Below are positions 35,097 through 44,679 of a DNA stretch of 64,000 nt, in pieces; position 1 is the first letter of the stretch, and every line of letters begins with the position of its first letter. Under the pieces are notes generated by a model that ran no database searches, was not told the DNA's origin, and worked only from the letters and a program-made list of their open reading frames with translations. Both the position numbers and the translations under genes were made by a program. Origin of the DNA: Bacillota bacterium (GTDB lineage Bacteria > Bacillota > Clostridia > DSM-8532); contig JAEZTB010000060.1 in NCBI GenBank assembly GCA_023443745.1, positions 46,781 to 110,780 of the forward strand. Reading direction: 5' to 3'.

Positions 35097-36878
35097 TTAC
35101 CCCCGCTTCTCGCCCGTATCCGGTATTCTTAATATGACCTCGGTTCCTTCGTCAACTCCGGTTATTATACTGACCCCATAATGCTCTCCGTATATAAGCT
35201 TAAGACGGTTGTTGACGTTGACAATTCCTATACTTGATCTGCCATGAGCCCATTCCGTTTTACTTATCATAGACAATTCAGTTCTTAGCGTATCAAGCAT
35301 CGAAGGCTCAATACCGACACCGTTATCCTTAACAGATATGAACAATTCATTTCCGGCTTCCACCGCACACTTCAATATGAGGCTCCCTTTACGGCTTATC
35401 GGCTCCAAGCCGTGATAAATGGCATTCTCTATGATCGGTTGCAGGATCATCTTGGGAACCTTACATTCCAAAGTATAAGGATCAATAATGTAATCAATGT
35501 CAAACCTATTCCTGAATCTGATTTGCTGTATTTTTACAAAGGATTTTACTATTTCTATCTCTTCGCTTAAGCTTACCTCCTCGGTTCCTTTGATGCTGTA
35601 ACGAAAGATATGAATTAAAGCCCCGGTCATATCCTTGATTTCTTCAACTCCTGCTGCCGACGCAATTCCACGGATTGATTCCAACGTATTGTAAAGGAAA
35701 TGAGGATTGATCTGACTTTGCAGGAATGCCAGCTCCGATTGCTTTTTCTCCAACTCGATTTTGTATAACCTTGTGTTGGAGTCGAGAAGCCTGTGTGCCA
35801 ACCCGTTAATTTCATCAAGCATATTATTAAATTCATCGGCCATAACCGAGATTTCTGCATAGCCCTCAAGACTTATCCGCTTTTTAAGCGCCTTTAAATT
35901 GCCTGATTTTATGAAATGCATGAAACCCATGAGCTTTTTCAAAGGAGTTACTATATTCATCATAACAATAATAAGGGGAATGGATATTAACACAAAAGCC
36001 ACGACAAATCCTATCAGGTTGCTTCTTTTAATTTCTGACAGTTCCGAAAACAATTCATTTATAGGGACAATGGTAACTATTTTACCCTCCATTTCAGGAA
36101 GCGTGAACAGCTGTATGATGCATTTTACTCCGTTGACGTCTCTGGTGACAGGATTCGGATAATCCATATCTATGTCTTTCAAGGCTGGACTCTCATCCAG
36201 GTTGATTAAGCCGTCTTCGGAAAATATCATATTATTTTTATCAACCAGATAAACCTCCGTGCCTGTTAGCTTGGGCATCCGTACTATCTGGCTGTTTATA
36301 GCCGCCGCGTTTACAAAAGCCGCGACAAAACCGATTCTCTCACCCAAAAGCTTGTTCTTGTTTATTGAGAATACATGGGTACCAAATAAAAAGCAGTTTT
36401 CTGTCTGGTTGAAATAGATCTGCACAAATTCCGAGCAGTGAATCTTGCTGTTGGGCTCGGTTTGATCGCGAAATTGGTATGCGTAAGAGCTCCCGCCGTG
36501 CAACGACATAATGCTGTCATGCATGCCGATGATTTGTATATCAAGCAGATCGGTTTTTACGTTTTTAACTATATTCAATATACTGGTGGCTTTTTGGCTC
36601 AATGTCATCCTTGAATAGGGATCTGTCTCAATCATGAAATCCTGTACGGTCTGATCATACCCCACATTAGTAAGCAGGGTACATATCTCGTTATAATTTG
36701 TTGATATATTCTGTTTCAGCTGATAAACCAATTCCTGGGTATACTTGATATTCCCGTTTACAATCAGCTCAGAAATGCGAGAATATGTAAACATAGCGGC
36801 AGCAGCTATTGCCAGAGTAACCAGACCCATTATGATCAACTGCTGTATAACGATCGGCAGGTTTCTGAAAAACTTCAT
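35097..36878 (-). CDS. YesM-like sensor histidine kinase
   Basis: 593 residues. Two membrane segments (13-32 and 288-310) flank a roughly 250-residue extracellular dCache-like sensor. A HAMP domain follows (310-362), then the His_kinase domain with H393 in SQINPHFLYNTLE, and HATPase_c with PIIENAIYHGLEP and DNGVGIEP. Typical of the YesM class that senses extracellular sugars. The ATG at 36878 follows AAGGTGGGAG; the earlier in-frame start lacks a ribosome binding site. The partner regulator gene starts three bases after its stop. Confidence 0.92.
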   Translation of the reverse strand: MKFFRNLPIVIQQLIIMGLVTLAIAAAAMFTYSRISELIVNGNIKYTQELVYQLKQNISTNYNEICTLLTNVGYDQTVQDFMIETDPYSRMTLSQKATSILNIVKNVKTDLLDIQIIGMHDSIMSLHGGSSYAYQFRDQTEPNSKIHCSEFVQIYFNQTENCFLFGTHVFSINKNKLLGERIGFVAAFVNAAAINSQIVRMPKLTGTEVYLVDKNNMIFSEDGLINLDESPALKDIDMDYPNPVTRDVNGVKCIIQLFTLPEMEGKIVTIVPINELFSELSEIKRSNLIGFVVAFVLISIPLIIVMMNIVTPLKKLMGFMHFIKSGNLKALKKRISLEGYAEISVMADEFNNMLDEINGLAHRLLDSNTRLYKIELEKKQSELAFLQSQINPHFLYNTLESIRGIASAAGVEEIKDMTGALIHIFRYSIKGTEEVSLSEEIEIVKSFVKIQQIRFRNRFDIDYIIDPYTLECKVPKMILQPIIENAIYHGLEPISRKGSLILKCAVEAGNELFISVKDNGVGIEPSMLDTLRTELSMISKTEWAHGRSSIGIVNVNNRLKLIYGEHYGVSIITGVDEGTEVILRIPDTGEKRG

Positions 36879-37182
36879 AAGCTCCCACCTTTTCACAAAT
36901 CTACAAATAGTATGGCATAACGCTATAATCACTTGCGAGCGTGTTAATGATATTCATTTTTAACCCAGCTGTTAATTAAAGATAGCGCATGTTTTCCACC
37001 AATAATACTTAGTTTCTGATCGAGAGTATCCCCGTTTTGATTAACATATTATGTTACGACTTCGTCCTTTTGACTATTTTATCCACCTCAACAAAATACA
37101 GTATAGCACAGGCTATAGCCGTTCTCAATCACGACTCTTCCAGTTAATCACAAATTCGACATCTTCGATATTTGTTTTGCAA
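36879..37182. other. Non-coding gap upstream of the YesM-like gene
   Basis: About 300 bases, AT-rich, between the kinase gene and the tRNA terminator. It must hold the kinase promoter, but I see no convincing boxes, ORF or repeat. Confidence 0.4.
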
Positions 37183-37216
37183 TAAAAAAAGTCGACTTCA
37201 AACCGAAATCGACTTC
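37183..37216 (-). terminator. Terminator of tRNA-Gly
   Basis: Arms AAGTCGA (37209-37215, read on the minus strand) and TCGACTT (37189-37195) with a run of T after, 17 bases past the tRNA 3-prime end. Confidence 0.8.
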
Positions 37217-37231
37217 TTTCAACAATATGAA

Positions 37232-37305
37232 TGGAGCGGGTGAAGGGAATCGAACCCTCACGACCAGCTTGGAAGGCTGGAGTTCTACCACTGAACTACA
37301 CCCGC
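37232..37305 (-). tRNA. tRNA-Gly (anticodon UCC), CCA encoded
   Basis: 74-base cloverleaf on the minus strand. Acceptor arms GCGGGTG and CACCCGC, D-arm with GTTCAGTGGTAGAAC, anticodon stem CCAGC/GCTGG with loop CTTCCAA (anticodon UCC at 34-36), T-loop GGTTCGATTCC, discriminator T and an encoded CCA. A consensus promoter and a terminator bracket it, so it is a single-gene transcript. Reads GGA and probably GGG codons. Confidence 0.97.
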
Positions 37306-37346
37306 ATGTTAATAGATTCTTGGGCACATTTTGTACCGCATTGTCT

Positions 37347-37375
37347 ATTATACAGAGAGCTACTTAGCTTGTCAA
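37347..37375 (-). promoter_or_regulatory. Sigma-A promoter of tRNA-Gly
   Basis: TTGACA (37370-37375), 17-base spacer, TATAAT (37347-37352) on the minus strand; perfect consensus, about 40 bases upstream of the tRNA. Confidence 0.88.
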
Positions 37376-37438
37376 GCAGACCAGATTGTGTTTTTATTAT
37401 TTTTTAATGTCCCTATTATGGAGCTACCCGGGTGGTGC

Positions 37439-38296
37439 TCACAGCTGCCCGTTCCGGTACTCGGAAGGGGTAACGCCATGATGCTCCTTAAAAATTCTTG
37501 CAAAGTACAGCTGGTTTTGAAAGCCCACCATCAAAGAAACCTGCTTTACATTGAAATTTGTACTGTTAAAAAGTTCCCGTGCCTTTTGCAGTCTGAAATG
37601 GATGATATATTCCTTCGGTGTGAAGCCCGTGGAAAGCTTGAACACATTGATATACCTGTTGACGCACAGCCCTGACATCTTTGCCAACACTCCCACCTTT
37701 AATTCACTGGCATAGTGAGAATAAATATGGTTCAGGGTCTTTTCGATATTGCCGCCGGTGTTTACCGCTGGGGGAACCATACCGAATGCCGAGACACTTC
37801 GCGAAATTGCTGTGATGCACTGCATCAGCAAAGCTGTCACCATAGCCTCATAACCATACTTTCTGCACTGGGTTTCATCAATAATCATCTTAATTACCGA
37901 AGGAATTTCAGTATTGACGTTGCCGGTAAACAGACTGCTTTCATTGATGTTAAGAGAATGCATGAACTCAGGAACTCCATAACCTGTGAAGTGTATCCAA
38001 TAGCATTTTACGGGGCTGCTGCCGGCAGACCTGTAAAGCTGATCCTGACCGGGGCGGTAGATATAACTGCTGCCTTCCCGGAGCGTTATATCTTCGGAAT
38101 CAACCGTACGCAGCAGCATTTTTCCTGAGTGAACGTAAATCAGCATATAGTCGGCACGCCCGCCTTTTCTGTGGCGGGAACTCCAATTTTCATGAAATTC
38201 GAAATAACCGGCTGAATTTACAATTAAAAAGTGGTCATCAAGCGCAAGTCCTTTATCGTCCTTGTCTTCAAACCGGTATGCGGAATAAGTGTGCAT
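37439..38296 (-). CDS. AraC-family regulator with N-terminal cupin-like domain
   Basis: 285 residues. The N-terminal 150 residues look like the AraC cupin ligand domain (YMLIYVHSGKMLLRTVDSEDITLREGSSYIYRPGQ, seen in part). The C-terminus is the double helix-turn-helix (VGVLAKMSGLCVNRYINVFKLSTG, then FQNQLYFARIFKEHHGVTPSEYR). Divergent from the DUF4091 gene at 38517 across a 220-base gap, so it is the likely regulator of that carbohydrate gene. The ribosome binding site GGGAGG is a little far (12 bases) from the ATG. Confidence 0.88.
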   Translation of the reverse strand: MHTYSAYRFEDKDDKGLALDDHFLIVNSAGYFEFHENWSSRHRKGGRADYMLIYVHSGKMLLRTVDSEDITLREGSSYIYRPGQDQLYRSAGSSPVKCYWIHFTGYGVPEFMHSLNINESSLFTGNVNTEIPSVIKMIIDETQCRKYGYEAMVTALLMQCITAISRSVSAFGMVPPAVNTGGNIEKTLNHIYSHYASELKVGVLAKMSGLCVNRYINVFKLSTGFTPKEYIIHFRLQKARELFNSTNFNVKQVSLMVGFQNQLYFARIFKEHHGVTPSEYRNGQL

Positions 38297-38516
38297 CTGT
38301 GCCCTTAACCTCCCGGAGATACATTTTCATTAGCCCTCTGACCAGTCCTGATAGTGATTTTATGCATATATAAGTACATTTCATTTATATATTTAGCATT
38401 CAAAGACTATTATAATAACACTTAAATACGATTTCAATCAACTTACATATTTTTTATATGCTTAAAAAGTGTATATGCAGGTATATACGCCTCGTGCGTT
38501 GATAGGAGGAATTTTT

Positions 38517-40184
38517 ATGGCTATCACCCTTAAAAAATTATCTTCGCTGGAAAAAGTATTTTTGAATCAGGAGCCCTCACCAAAAAGTACTTTGGTTGGC
38601 TCAATACTTAAGAATGAGAGATTTTCATTTCAGATCGCCTATTATATCGAGGAGCACGATATATTCAAGTATCCTTACATAAAAGTAATGGCGGATAATG
38701 ATTTTGGGGGATGTGTCAGGATTCGTACGGTGGGAAATGTTCCCTCAGAGCTTCCGGCGTATCCGGGCAGTGAAAATGACGATTATATCACGACAAAGCC
38801 CGGATTGTTTCCCGATCCCCTCTTTGCACTGACAGACCGTCAGGTCAAGTCCGTCACCGGTCAGTGGAGAAGCCTATGGGTTGATTTTACACCGGACGAA
38901 AATACAGCGGCAGGAGTTTATCATATTACAGTAAAATTTATGATAGGCGACAGCGAAGAAATCGGCCGTGCAGAGCACTGCCTAGAGGTGATCGATGCAC
39001 TACTGCCGAAGCAGGAGCTGATTCACACCGAATGGTTCCACTATGATTGCCTCGGAACACATTACGGAGTTAAAATGCTGAGCGAGCAGCACTGGATTCT
39101 GATTGAAAGATATCTTAAAACTGCGGTTGAGCATGGAATCAATATGATTTTGACACCTCTGTTCACTCCTCCACTGGATACCCAGGTCGGAGGAGAGCGC
39201 CCGACTGTGCAGTTAGTCGGCGTGACTGTTGAAAACGGCCAATATTCGTTTGATTTTACAAAGCTTAAAAGGTTTATGGACTTATGCCTGAAGATCGGTG
39301 TTCAATACTTTGAGATGTCCCATTTGTTTACACAGTGGGGAGCAGTCGCCGCTCCAAAAATCGTGGCTTACGTTGACGGCACAGAAAAGCGTATTTTCGG
39401 CTGGGAAACCGATGCGGTTGGACCTGAATACAAGCATTTCCTGGATTGCTTTTTGAAGGATTTGGTGGTCAGCTTAAAGAATTGGGGGCTCAGTGAAAAA
39501 TGCTGGTTCCATGTTTCAGATGAGCCTAGCCTTGCCCATCTGGAGGGTTACAGGACCGCAAAGCAGACAATGGAAAAGCATCTGAAGGATTTTAACATGA
39601 TGGATGCGCTCTCCGACTTTGATTTTTATGAAAAAGGGCTTGTAAAGACCCCGATACCGGCGAACGACCATATTGAGCCGTTTATTGACGCAGGGATTAA
39701 AGGGCTTTGGACGTATTATTGCTGTAGCCAGAATAAAAAGGTGAGCAACCGGTTCATTGCAATGCCGAGCCGCCGGAACAGGATCATTGCCCCACAGCTG
39801 TACAAATATGACATTGCCGGATTTTTGCAGTGGGGATATAATTTCTGGTATACGCAATACGCCATTAAAGCAATCAACCCGTATTATGTCACGGATGCGG
39901 GCTGTGCGTTCCCATCGGGAGATGCCTTTATGGTGTATCCCGGTGAAGACGGATATCCGGTGGAATCAATCCGGCTACAGGTCTTCAGTGAAGCCCTGTA
40001 TGACTTAAGAGCGATGAAATTGCTGGAAAGCCTTACCTCAAAGGAATTTGTCATGAGTATCATTGAAGAAGGCGACGGGAACGGGATGACCTTTTCCGAG
40101 TATCCCCGCGATGAGCAATATATTATAAATATACGCAATAGAATTAATGAAGAGATAAAAAACCGATTCTTTGAATTTATTTAG
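38517..40184 (+). CDS. DUF4091 domain-containing, glycosidase-like protein
   Basis: 555 residues without a signal peptide. An N-terminal beta domain (1-150) resembles the sandwich found before DUF4091. A TIM-barrel-like middle follows with HTEWFHYDCLGTHYGV and HVSDEP (about 331-336), the acidic motif typical of DUF4091 proteins and probably catalytic. The C-terminal part has GFLQWGYNFW and EALYDLRAMKLLES, a signature ending. Carbohydrate-active by family association; exact activity unknown. AGGAGGAATTTTT precedes the ATG. Its end overlaps the convergent CBM-like gene by 8 bases. Confidence 0.83.
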   Translation: MAITLKKLSSLEKVFLNQEPSPKSTLVGSILKNERFSFQIAYYIEEHDIFKYPYIKVMADNDFGGCVRIRTVGNVPSELPAYPGSENDDYITTKPGLFPDPLFALTDRQVKSVTGQWRSLWVDFTPDENTAAGVYHITVKFMIGDSEEIGRAEHCLEVIDALLPKQELIHTEWFHYDCLGTHYGVKMLSEQHWILIERYLKTAVEHGINMILTPLFTPPLDTQVGGERPTVQLVGVTVENGQYSFDFTKLKRFMDLCLKIGVQYFEMSHLFTQWGAVAAPKIVAYVDGTEKRIFGWETDAVGPEYKHFLDCFLKDLVVSLKNWGLSEKCWFHVSDEPSLAHLEGYRTAKQTMEKHLKDFNMMDALSDFDFYEKGLVKTPIPANDHIEPFIDAGIKGLWTYYCCSQNKKVSNRFIAMPSRRNRIIAPQLYKYDIAGFLQWGYNFWYTQYAIKAINPYYVTDAGCAFPSGDAFMVYPGEDGYPVESIRLQVFSEALYDLRAMKLLESLTSKEFVMSIIEEGDGNGMTFSEYPRDEQYIINIRNRINEEIKNRFFEFI

Positions 40185-40677
40185 TTTGCGCCTTTCTTTT
40201 AGGCTTTTCCACTTTGGTGGTTTCAGAAGCTTTAGCAGCCTTCTTATCGGCTTTAGCGGTCTTTACTGTTTTGGTGGCTTTTTCTGTTTTAGCGTCATTT
40301 TTTGCTTTGACAGTCTTTTCTGCTTTAACGGTTTTTTCTGCAGTCTTTTTTTCCCGGGTAGTGCTTCTTGGTTCAGATACTGTAAAGCTGTAATTAGCTC
40401 CAGAATTGTTATCCCAATTTCCCAGAGGATCAACAAAGGCGCAGTTAATGGTTCCGGCTTTCTTGAGGGTTAACCGGACCACAAAAGCATCATTGATTAG
40501 TGCCATATCCAGGGTTACCGCATCCTCCCAAGTCTCGTTGTAGCCGATATGTGCTCTGACATCTCCTGCCCCGCAGTTCTTAAGAAGCCCGTTGTAGATA
40601 AGCTCCAGCTCATCGCCGGCTCTTAGAACAGATTTTGAAAGCGTAACACCGTTTTCCGCATAAATTCCTTTTTTCAT
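40177..40677 (-). CDS. CBM25-like protein with lysine/alanine-rich tail
   Basis: 166 residues. Residues 1-105 resemble a starch-binding module of the CBM25/26 type (LRAGDELELIYNGLL, HIGYNETWEDAV, DNNSGANYSFTV). Residues 110-166 are low-complexity, rich in Lys, Ala, Thr and Glu, with repeats of the KTVKAEKTV type, like histone H1 or bacterial HU tails. No signal peptide, so it is probably cytoplasmic. The ATG at 40677 follows GGGAG; an in-frame GTG lies 9 bases before. It could bind glycogen granules; this is inference. Confidence 0.7.
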   Translation of the reverse strand: MKKGIYAENGVTLSKSVLRAGDELELIYNGLLKNCGAGDVRAHIGYNETWEDAVTLDMALINDAFVVRLTLKKAGTINCAFVDPLGNWDNNSGANYSFTVSEPRSTTREKKTAEKTVKAEKTVKAKNDAKTEKATKTVKTAKADKKAAKASETTKVEKPKRKAQTK

Positions 40678-40800
40678 TATTCTCACTCCCCTTTTTTATT
40701 TACCTAATCTTTCCATGTAAATTATAGGATGTGAGTTTTTCCCTGTAAAGAGCAAGCCGAGGATTTCGTCAGCATGGGCAAAGCCTTGGCCTCAACCTGT

Positions 40801-42000
40801 TTAAAATTTATGCATATCAACGGTTTGTTTAATGAGCATGGGTTCTGCTTCGAGCCGTTTTGCCATTTCCCTGCAAGCTTCGTATTTCCCCTTATTGAAT
40901 TCCCCCGTAAGAGTGGATCGAATCAAGAGGTTCTTAGGTGTATCAAGGGGCGAAACATATTCCACAGCAGACACGGTATAGCCAAAGGCCTCAAGTATCA
41001 TACAACGCAATCCGTCAGTCAGGACATCGGCCAGCCGTGCTTTAAAAACCCCATGCTTTAGAATCTCCTTAAAGGGTTCATAGGTGTACTGGTTTAAGAG
41101 CTCACAGTGACAGCAGGGCACAGCAACGATTCCTCTGGCCTTGTTGCGGATACCATAGGCCATGGCATAATCAGTGGCCACATCACAGGCATGAAGGCTG
41201 ATGACTAAATCGGGCTGGGTCTTGTTACCGCTCTCATCCTCATAGAGCAGGGTTCGAATGTCACCCGTTATAAAGGTCATATTTCGGTAACCCAGCTTCC
41301 TGGCAATTTCTTTCGACGAAGATATAACACCCTCAGAAATATCAATGCCCATAAATCTGCAGTTTATTTTCATGACCTCTTTAAGATAATAGTTCAGCAC
41401 AAAGGAAAGATAGGACTTCCCGCAGGCGCAGTCCACAATCTTAAGCTCATTTCTGCCTCTGATAAGCTCTTTTAGCATGGGCTCCAGAAGCTCAACAAAA
41501 TGATCGATCTGATTGTATTTCCGGATCATGTCATTTTTAATTTTTCCGTTTTCGGCCATGATCCCGATAGCTTTTAACAAATCATCTGCTTTTCCGGGTT
41601 TTATGAGATATTCCCGGTTGGAGACGGTGCCCGATTCGGCATGTCCTTTAAAGAGCTGTTCCCTGTCTTCCTCAAGCCGTTTTGTTTTCATGGTCACATT
41701 TTTGGTATCGGCCTCTATGATAAGGGCTTCACCCCTGGTTTTGTAGGTCAGGATTACTTTCTCAAAACGGCCTGCAAAGTCAGATACCAGGCTCGGGAGT
41801 TCAGAGGGTGCGGCCACCATGCTTCTGCCCTCAAAGCTGATTTTAAGCTGATTTCCTTCTAAAGTACAGGCCATAGGGAAGGATTTGGTTCCTGACTTGA
41901 AATCACCTGTCAGCTCTTCAAAATAATCCAATTCATCACTCAGGCGATAGGCGATGCCTTGCACCATGAGATTTAATTTTTGCAGCGCTTGCTTGTCCAT
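40801..42000 (-). CDS. Class I SAM-dependent methyltransferase (Methyltransf_32-like)
   Basis: 399 residues. The N-terminal 185 residues are an unassigned region. The C-terminal methyltransferase core has motif I IVDCACGKSYLSF (about 188-200), GIDISEGVI, and VISLHACDVATDYAMAYGI followed by VPCCHCELLNQ, as in proteins of the GSTCD/Methyltransf_32 type. Substrate unknown; the neighbours are two RNA modification enzymes, which suggests an RNA or translation-related target. The ATG at 42000 follows GAGGAG at good spacing. Confidence 0.75.
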   Translation of the reverse strand: MDKQALQKLNLMVQGIAYRLSDELDYFEELTGDFKSGTKSFPMACTLEGNQLKISFEGRSMVAAPSELPSLVSDFAGRFEKVILTYKTRGEALIIEADTKNVTMKTKRLEEDREQLFKGHAESGTVSNREYLIKPGKADDLLKAIGIMAENGKIKNDMIRKYNQIDHFVELLEPMLKELIRGRNELKIVDCACGKSYLSFVLNYYLKEVMKINCRFMGIDISEGVISSSKEIARKLGYRNMTFITGDIRTLLYEDESGNKTQPDLVISLHACDVATDYAMAYGIRNKARGIVAVPCCHCELLNQYTYEPFKEILKHGVFKARLADVLTDGLRCMILEAFGYTVSAVEYVSPLDTPKNLLIRSTLTGEFNKGKYEACREMAKRLEAEPMLIKQTVDMHKF

Positions 42001-42057
42001 GGTCAATCTCCTCGTATTCTGATCTTTTTTCAAATCCATATGCTACAGTCCAAAAGC

Positions 42058-42774
42058 CTATCCGCCCAGCAAGGAGATTTCTTCGGCTGTGAGCTTCCTG
42101 TATTCTCCGGGCCTAAGGGTTTCATCAAGCCAAACCGCACCCATGCGCAGACGTTTCAAGCTAACCACAGTAGCACCAACGGCCTTGAACATGCGCTTAA
42201 CCTGATGAAACTTGCCCTCATAAATTTCAATTCGGGCAACTACGGGGGTTGTACTTGAAAGATACTCAAGGGTTGCGGGAAGAGCCTTGTAGCCATCACC
42301 CAAGAGCACACCCTCCCTAAAAACCTCGACCGACTGCTCTCCCGGAAAGTAATCCAGTTCCGCTTCATAGAGCTTTTTTACATGTTTTTTGGGTGAAAGC
42401 AAATCGTGAGCGAAGATGCCATTATTGGTAATGAGCAAAAGCCCCTCAGTATCCCGGTCCAACCGTCCAACGGGAAAGACCTCTCTTCTTCTGATACTCT
42501 CCGGAAGAAGATCCAAAACGGTCTGAAGGGTTTTATCCTCAGTAGCCGTTATGACCCCTTTGGGCTTGTTCAGCATATAATAGACGAATTCCTCATATTT
42601 TACGGGTTTTCCGTTAATGGAGATCCTATCCTGTTCAGCATCCACATGAGAACCCGGGTCTTTCTCCGTCTCACCGTTAACTTGAACCAGGCCCTTTCGA
42701 ATAAGCGTTTTAAGCTCGCTTCGGGATGCTAATCCCTGATCCTTCAGAAATTTATCCAGGCGTATCTTGGGCAT
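42058..42774 (-). CDS. 16S/23S rRNA pseudouridine synthase, RsuA family
   Basis: 238 residues. S4 RNA-binding domain (residues 1-60, KIRLDKFLKDQGLASR), then the RsuA/RluB/E/F catalytic domain with D106 in GRLDRDTEGLLL, and KLYEAEL and EGKFHQVKRMF. It isomerises uridine to pseudouridine in rRNA; the site is not predictable from sequence, but RsuA (16S U516) is the closest size. The ATG forms a TGATG overlap with the stop of the upstream rRNA methyltransferase, so the two are translationally coupled. Confidence 0.9.
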   Translation of the reverse strand: MPKIRLDKFLKDQGLASRSELKTLIRKGLVQVNGETEKDPGSHVDAEQDRISINGKPVKYEEFVYYMLNKPKGVITATEDKTLQTVLDLLPESIRRREVFPVGRLDRDTEGLLLITNNGIFAHDLLSPKKHVKKLYEAELDYFPGEQSVEVFREGVLLGDGYKALPATLEYLSSTTPVVARIEIYEGKFHQVKRMFKAVGATVVSLKRLRMGAVWLDETLRPGEYRKLTAEEISLLGG

Positions 42775-44150
42775 CACATCATCCTCCAGCCTTTTGGATA
42801 AAGGTTCTTCAGCGTACCGACCTCCTGTTTGGCCCATCCCAGAGGATAGTCCTCCATACAGACAACAGTATAACCCTTTTCCCCATCCGCAAAAAGCGTC
42901 TCCCCTTTTAAATAGCGTATAATGCTCGGGTCATGCCGTTCAAAGCGCAGCACTCTTTTGAAATTCTCGGTCTTGGAGGCCGTGACCAGTGATTGAGAGG
43001 GTTCGAAGCGCCCTTTTTGATATTCTCCCAGATAAAGCCCTGCCTTCTCCCATTTGATCATAGGAACCTCATCCATATACGCGGGCAGTCGATACAGGCT
43101 TGCTCCTTTAAGATGGAAAACCCCATCCTCAAAGCCGTTCATATTATTTTCAACAAAACCAAAAAAGGACTGAGCGGCTATTTCCGCCTCTTTGGAAGTA
43201 TACCCCCTATGGGACTCAGTAAGATCGTTGACAGATTTCTGGCCCTTTTTTATGAGGCGGCAGACAAAATGTCCTTCTCCCCTTGCTTTATGGGGCCATA
43301 GGCGGAGCCCCCCTTCTAAGGCAGCATCACCTGATTCGGTCCACTGGGCGCGAGAGGGTTCAAAACCCCCTATGGGCTCTATTTTGTCCACCGAGAGATC
43401 ATATGTTTTAATAAAAAACTCAATATTCCTCTCATTTTCATCCGGGTTAAAGGTACAGGTTGAATACACTATCGTCCCCCCCGGCTTCAGCATAGTATAA
43501 GCGGATTCTACAATCTCCCTTTGTATGGCCACACATTCGCTGCTTTTAAATCGGGTATAGCTTTGGACAGCTTCCCTGTCCTTTCTAAACATGCCTTCCC
43601 CCGAACAGGGTACATCTAATAAGATGCGATCAAAGAATTCCGGGTAAATTTTTTGGAGCTTTTGCGGTGTTTCGTTGACCACAAAGGTATTGGAAAGACC
43701 TATGAGCTCTACATTCTTAACCAGTGCCTTCACGCGTTTCGGGCTGATATCGTTGGTAACCAAAAGCCCCTTGCTTTGCATCTGATTTCCTAAATGGGTG
43801 GTTTTCCCGCCCGGAGCGGCACAAAGATCCAGAACTTTTTCTCCGGGCTTTGGGGATAGCACCTGGGCGGGCATCATGGCGCTGGGCTCCTGAATATAAT
43901 AAAGCCCGGCGTGATAGGCCGGAAGCTTGCCAAAGGACTCTCCTTCGGGATAATAAAAGCCCTGAGGTACCCACGGGATGGGATCAAGTTTTTTATCCAT
44001 AAGCTTTAGAAAGTCGACCGGCTGTATTTTCAAGGTATTTATTCTGATACCGTAATGGCGTTTTTCGTCAAAGGAAGCTTTAAAAGCCTGGTATTCTTCA
44101 TCATTCATCAGACTTTTAAAGCTTTCTTCAAAAAATTCGGGCAAATTCAT
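42774..44150 (-). CDS. rsmF: 16S rRNA (cytosine-C5)-methyltransferase, RsmF/NOL1-NOP2-sun family
   Basis: 458 residues. SAM domain with DLCAAPGGKTTHLG and SPKRVKALVKN; motif IV DVPCSGEGMFRKD and motif VI YSTCTFNPDENE carry the two conserved cysteines. The C-terminal region (about 300-458) is the RsmF-type RNA-binding extension including a PUA-like part. Produces m5C in 16S rRNA. The ATG at 44150 follows AAGGAGTAGCAAA. Coupled to the downstream pseudouridine synthase; together with the methyltransferase at 40801 it forms an rRNA maturation run. Confidence 0.9.
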   Translation of the reverse strand: MNLPEFFEESFKSLMNDEEYQAFKASFDEKRHYGIRINTLKIQPVDFLKLMDKKLDPIPWVPQGFYYPEGESFGKLPAYHAGLYYIQEPSAMMPAQVLSPKPGEKVLDLCAAPGGKTTHLGNQMQSKGLLVTNDISPKRVKALVKNVELIGLSNTFVVNETPQKLQKIYPEFFDRILLDVPCSGEGMFRKDREAVQSYTRFKSSECVAIQREIVESAYTMLKPGGTIVYSTCTFNPDENERNIEFFIKTYDLSVDKIEPIGGFEPSRAQWTESGDAALEGGLRLWPHKARGEGHFVCRLIKKGQKSVNDLTESHRGYTSKEAEIAAQSFFGFVENNMNGFEDGVFHLKGASLYRLPAYMDEVPMIKWEKAGLYLGEYQKGRFEPSQSLVTASKTENFKRVLRFERHDPSIIRYLKGETLFADGEKGYTVVCMEDYPLGWAKQEVGTLKNLYPKGWRMM

Positions 44151-44221
44151 TTTGCTACTCCTTAATTTGTTATATAATGAGTATATAAAATCAAACGCAA
44201 TGCAAAGGCGCAAGGGGTTAT

Positions 44222-44656
44222 ATGGAGCTTGACAAATTTAGTGTGACATCCTGCCTAGAATATACACCCCAAAGTATTGATTCCTTCATTAGCATGTGTG
44301 AAGGTCTGATTGCCTGCGTCACCAGTGACTCCAGCACACAGTTTATCCTTAAAAATGCCATCGATGAATTCACCATCAATGCCATGGAGCATGGCTATAA
44401 TAAAGCCTCAGGTCTTGTAACCGTAAACGTCCAGCGTTTTGCAGACCACATTGCCCTGGAGATTATGGACCAGGGTGTCGGCGTGGATTTGACAAAGGTT
44501 CGGTTTGACCGGGAAGCCCACTCCGTCGACGATTTGAACTCCAGAGGCTGGGCGCTGTCCATACTTCATCACATAGCAGGCAGAATAGACATTACACCCA
44601 ATAATCCTTCCGGTTCCATCATCTCTCTCAGTATCCCCGTTCCTCTCAATATTTAA
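44222..44656 (+). CDS. RsbW/SpoIIAB-like ATP-binding protein
   Basis: 144 residues, a solo HATPase_c_2 domain of the anti-sigma factor kinase group. N-box NAIDEFTINAMEHGY, G1 MDQGVGVD, and RGWALSIL where G2 lies. Such proteins phosphorylate anti-anti-sigma STAS proteins or bind partners in signalling. No STAS or sigma gene is adjacent; it is a single gene divergent from rsmF. A second protein of the same fold is encoded at 49952-50383. Confidence 0.82.
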   Translation: MELDKFSVTSCLEYTPQSIDSFISMCEGLIACVTSDSSTQFILKNAIDEFTINAMEHGYNKASGLVTVNVQRFADHIALEIMDQGVGVDLTKVRFDREAHSVDDLNSRGWALSILHHIAGRIDITPNNPSGSIISLSIPVPLNI

Positions 44657-44679
44657 CAGCCCCTATTTACATTAGTTCA

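Noticed and set aside
44222..44656. Treating the RsbW-like protein as the anti-sigma factor of a sigma-B-type operon.
   Set aside because: No sigma factor or STAS gene is adjacent; I kept only the fold assignment.
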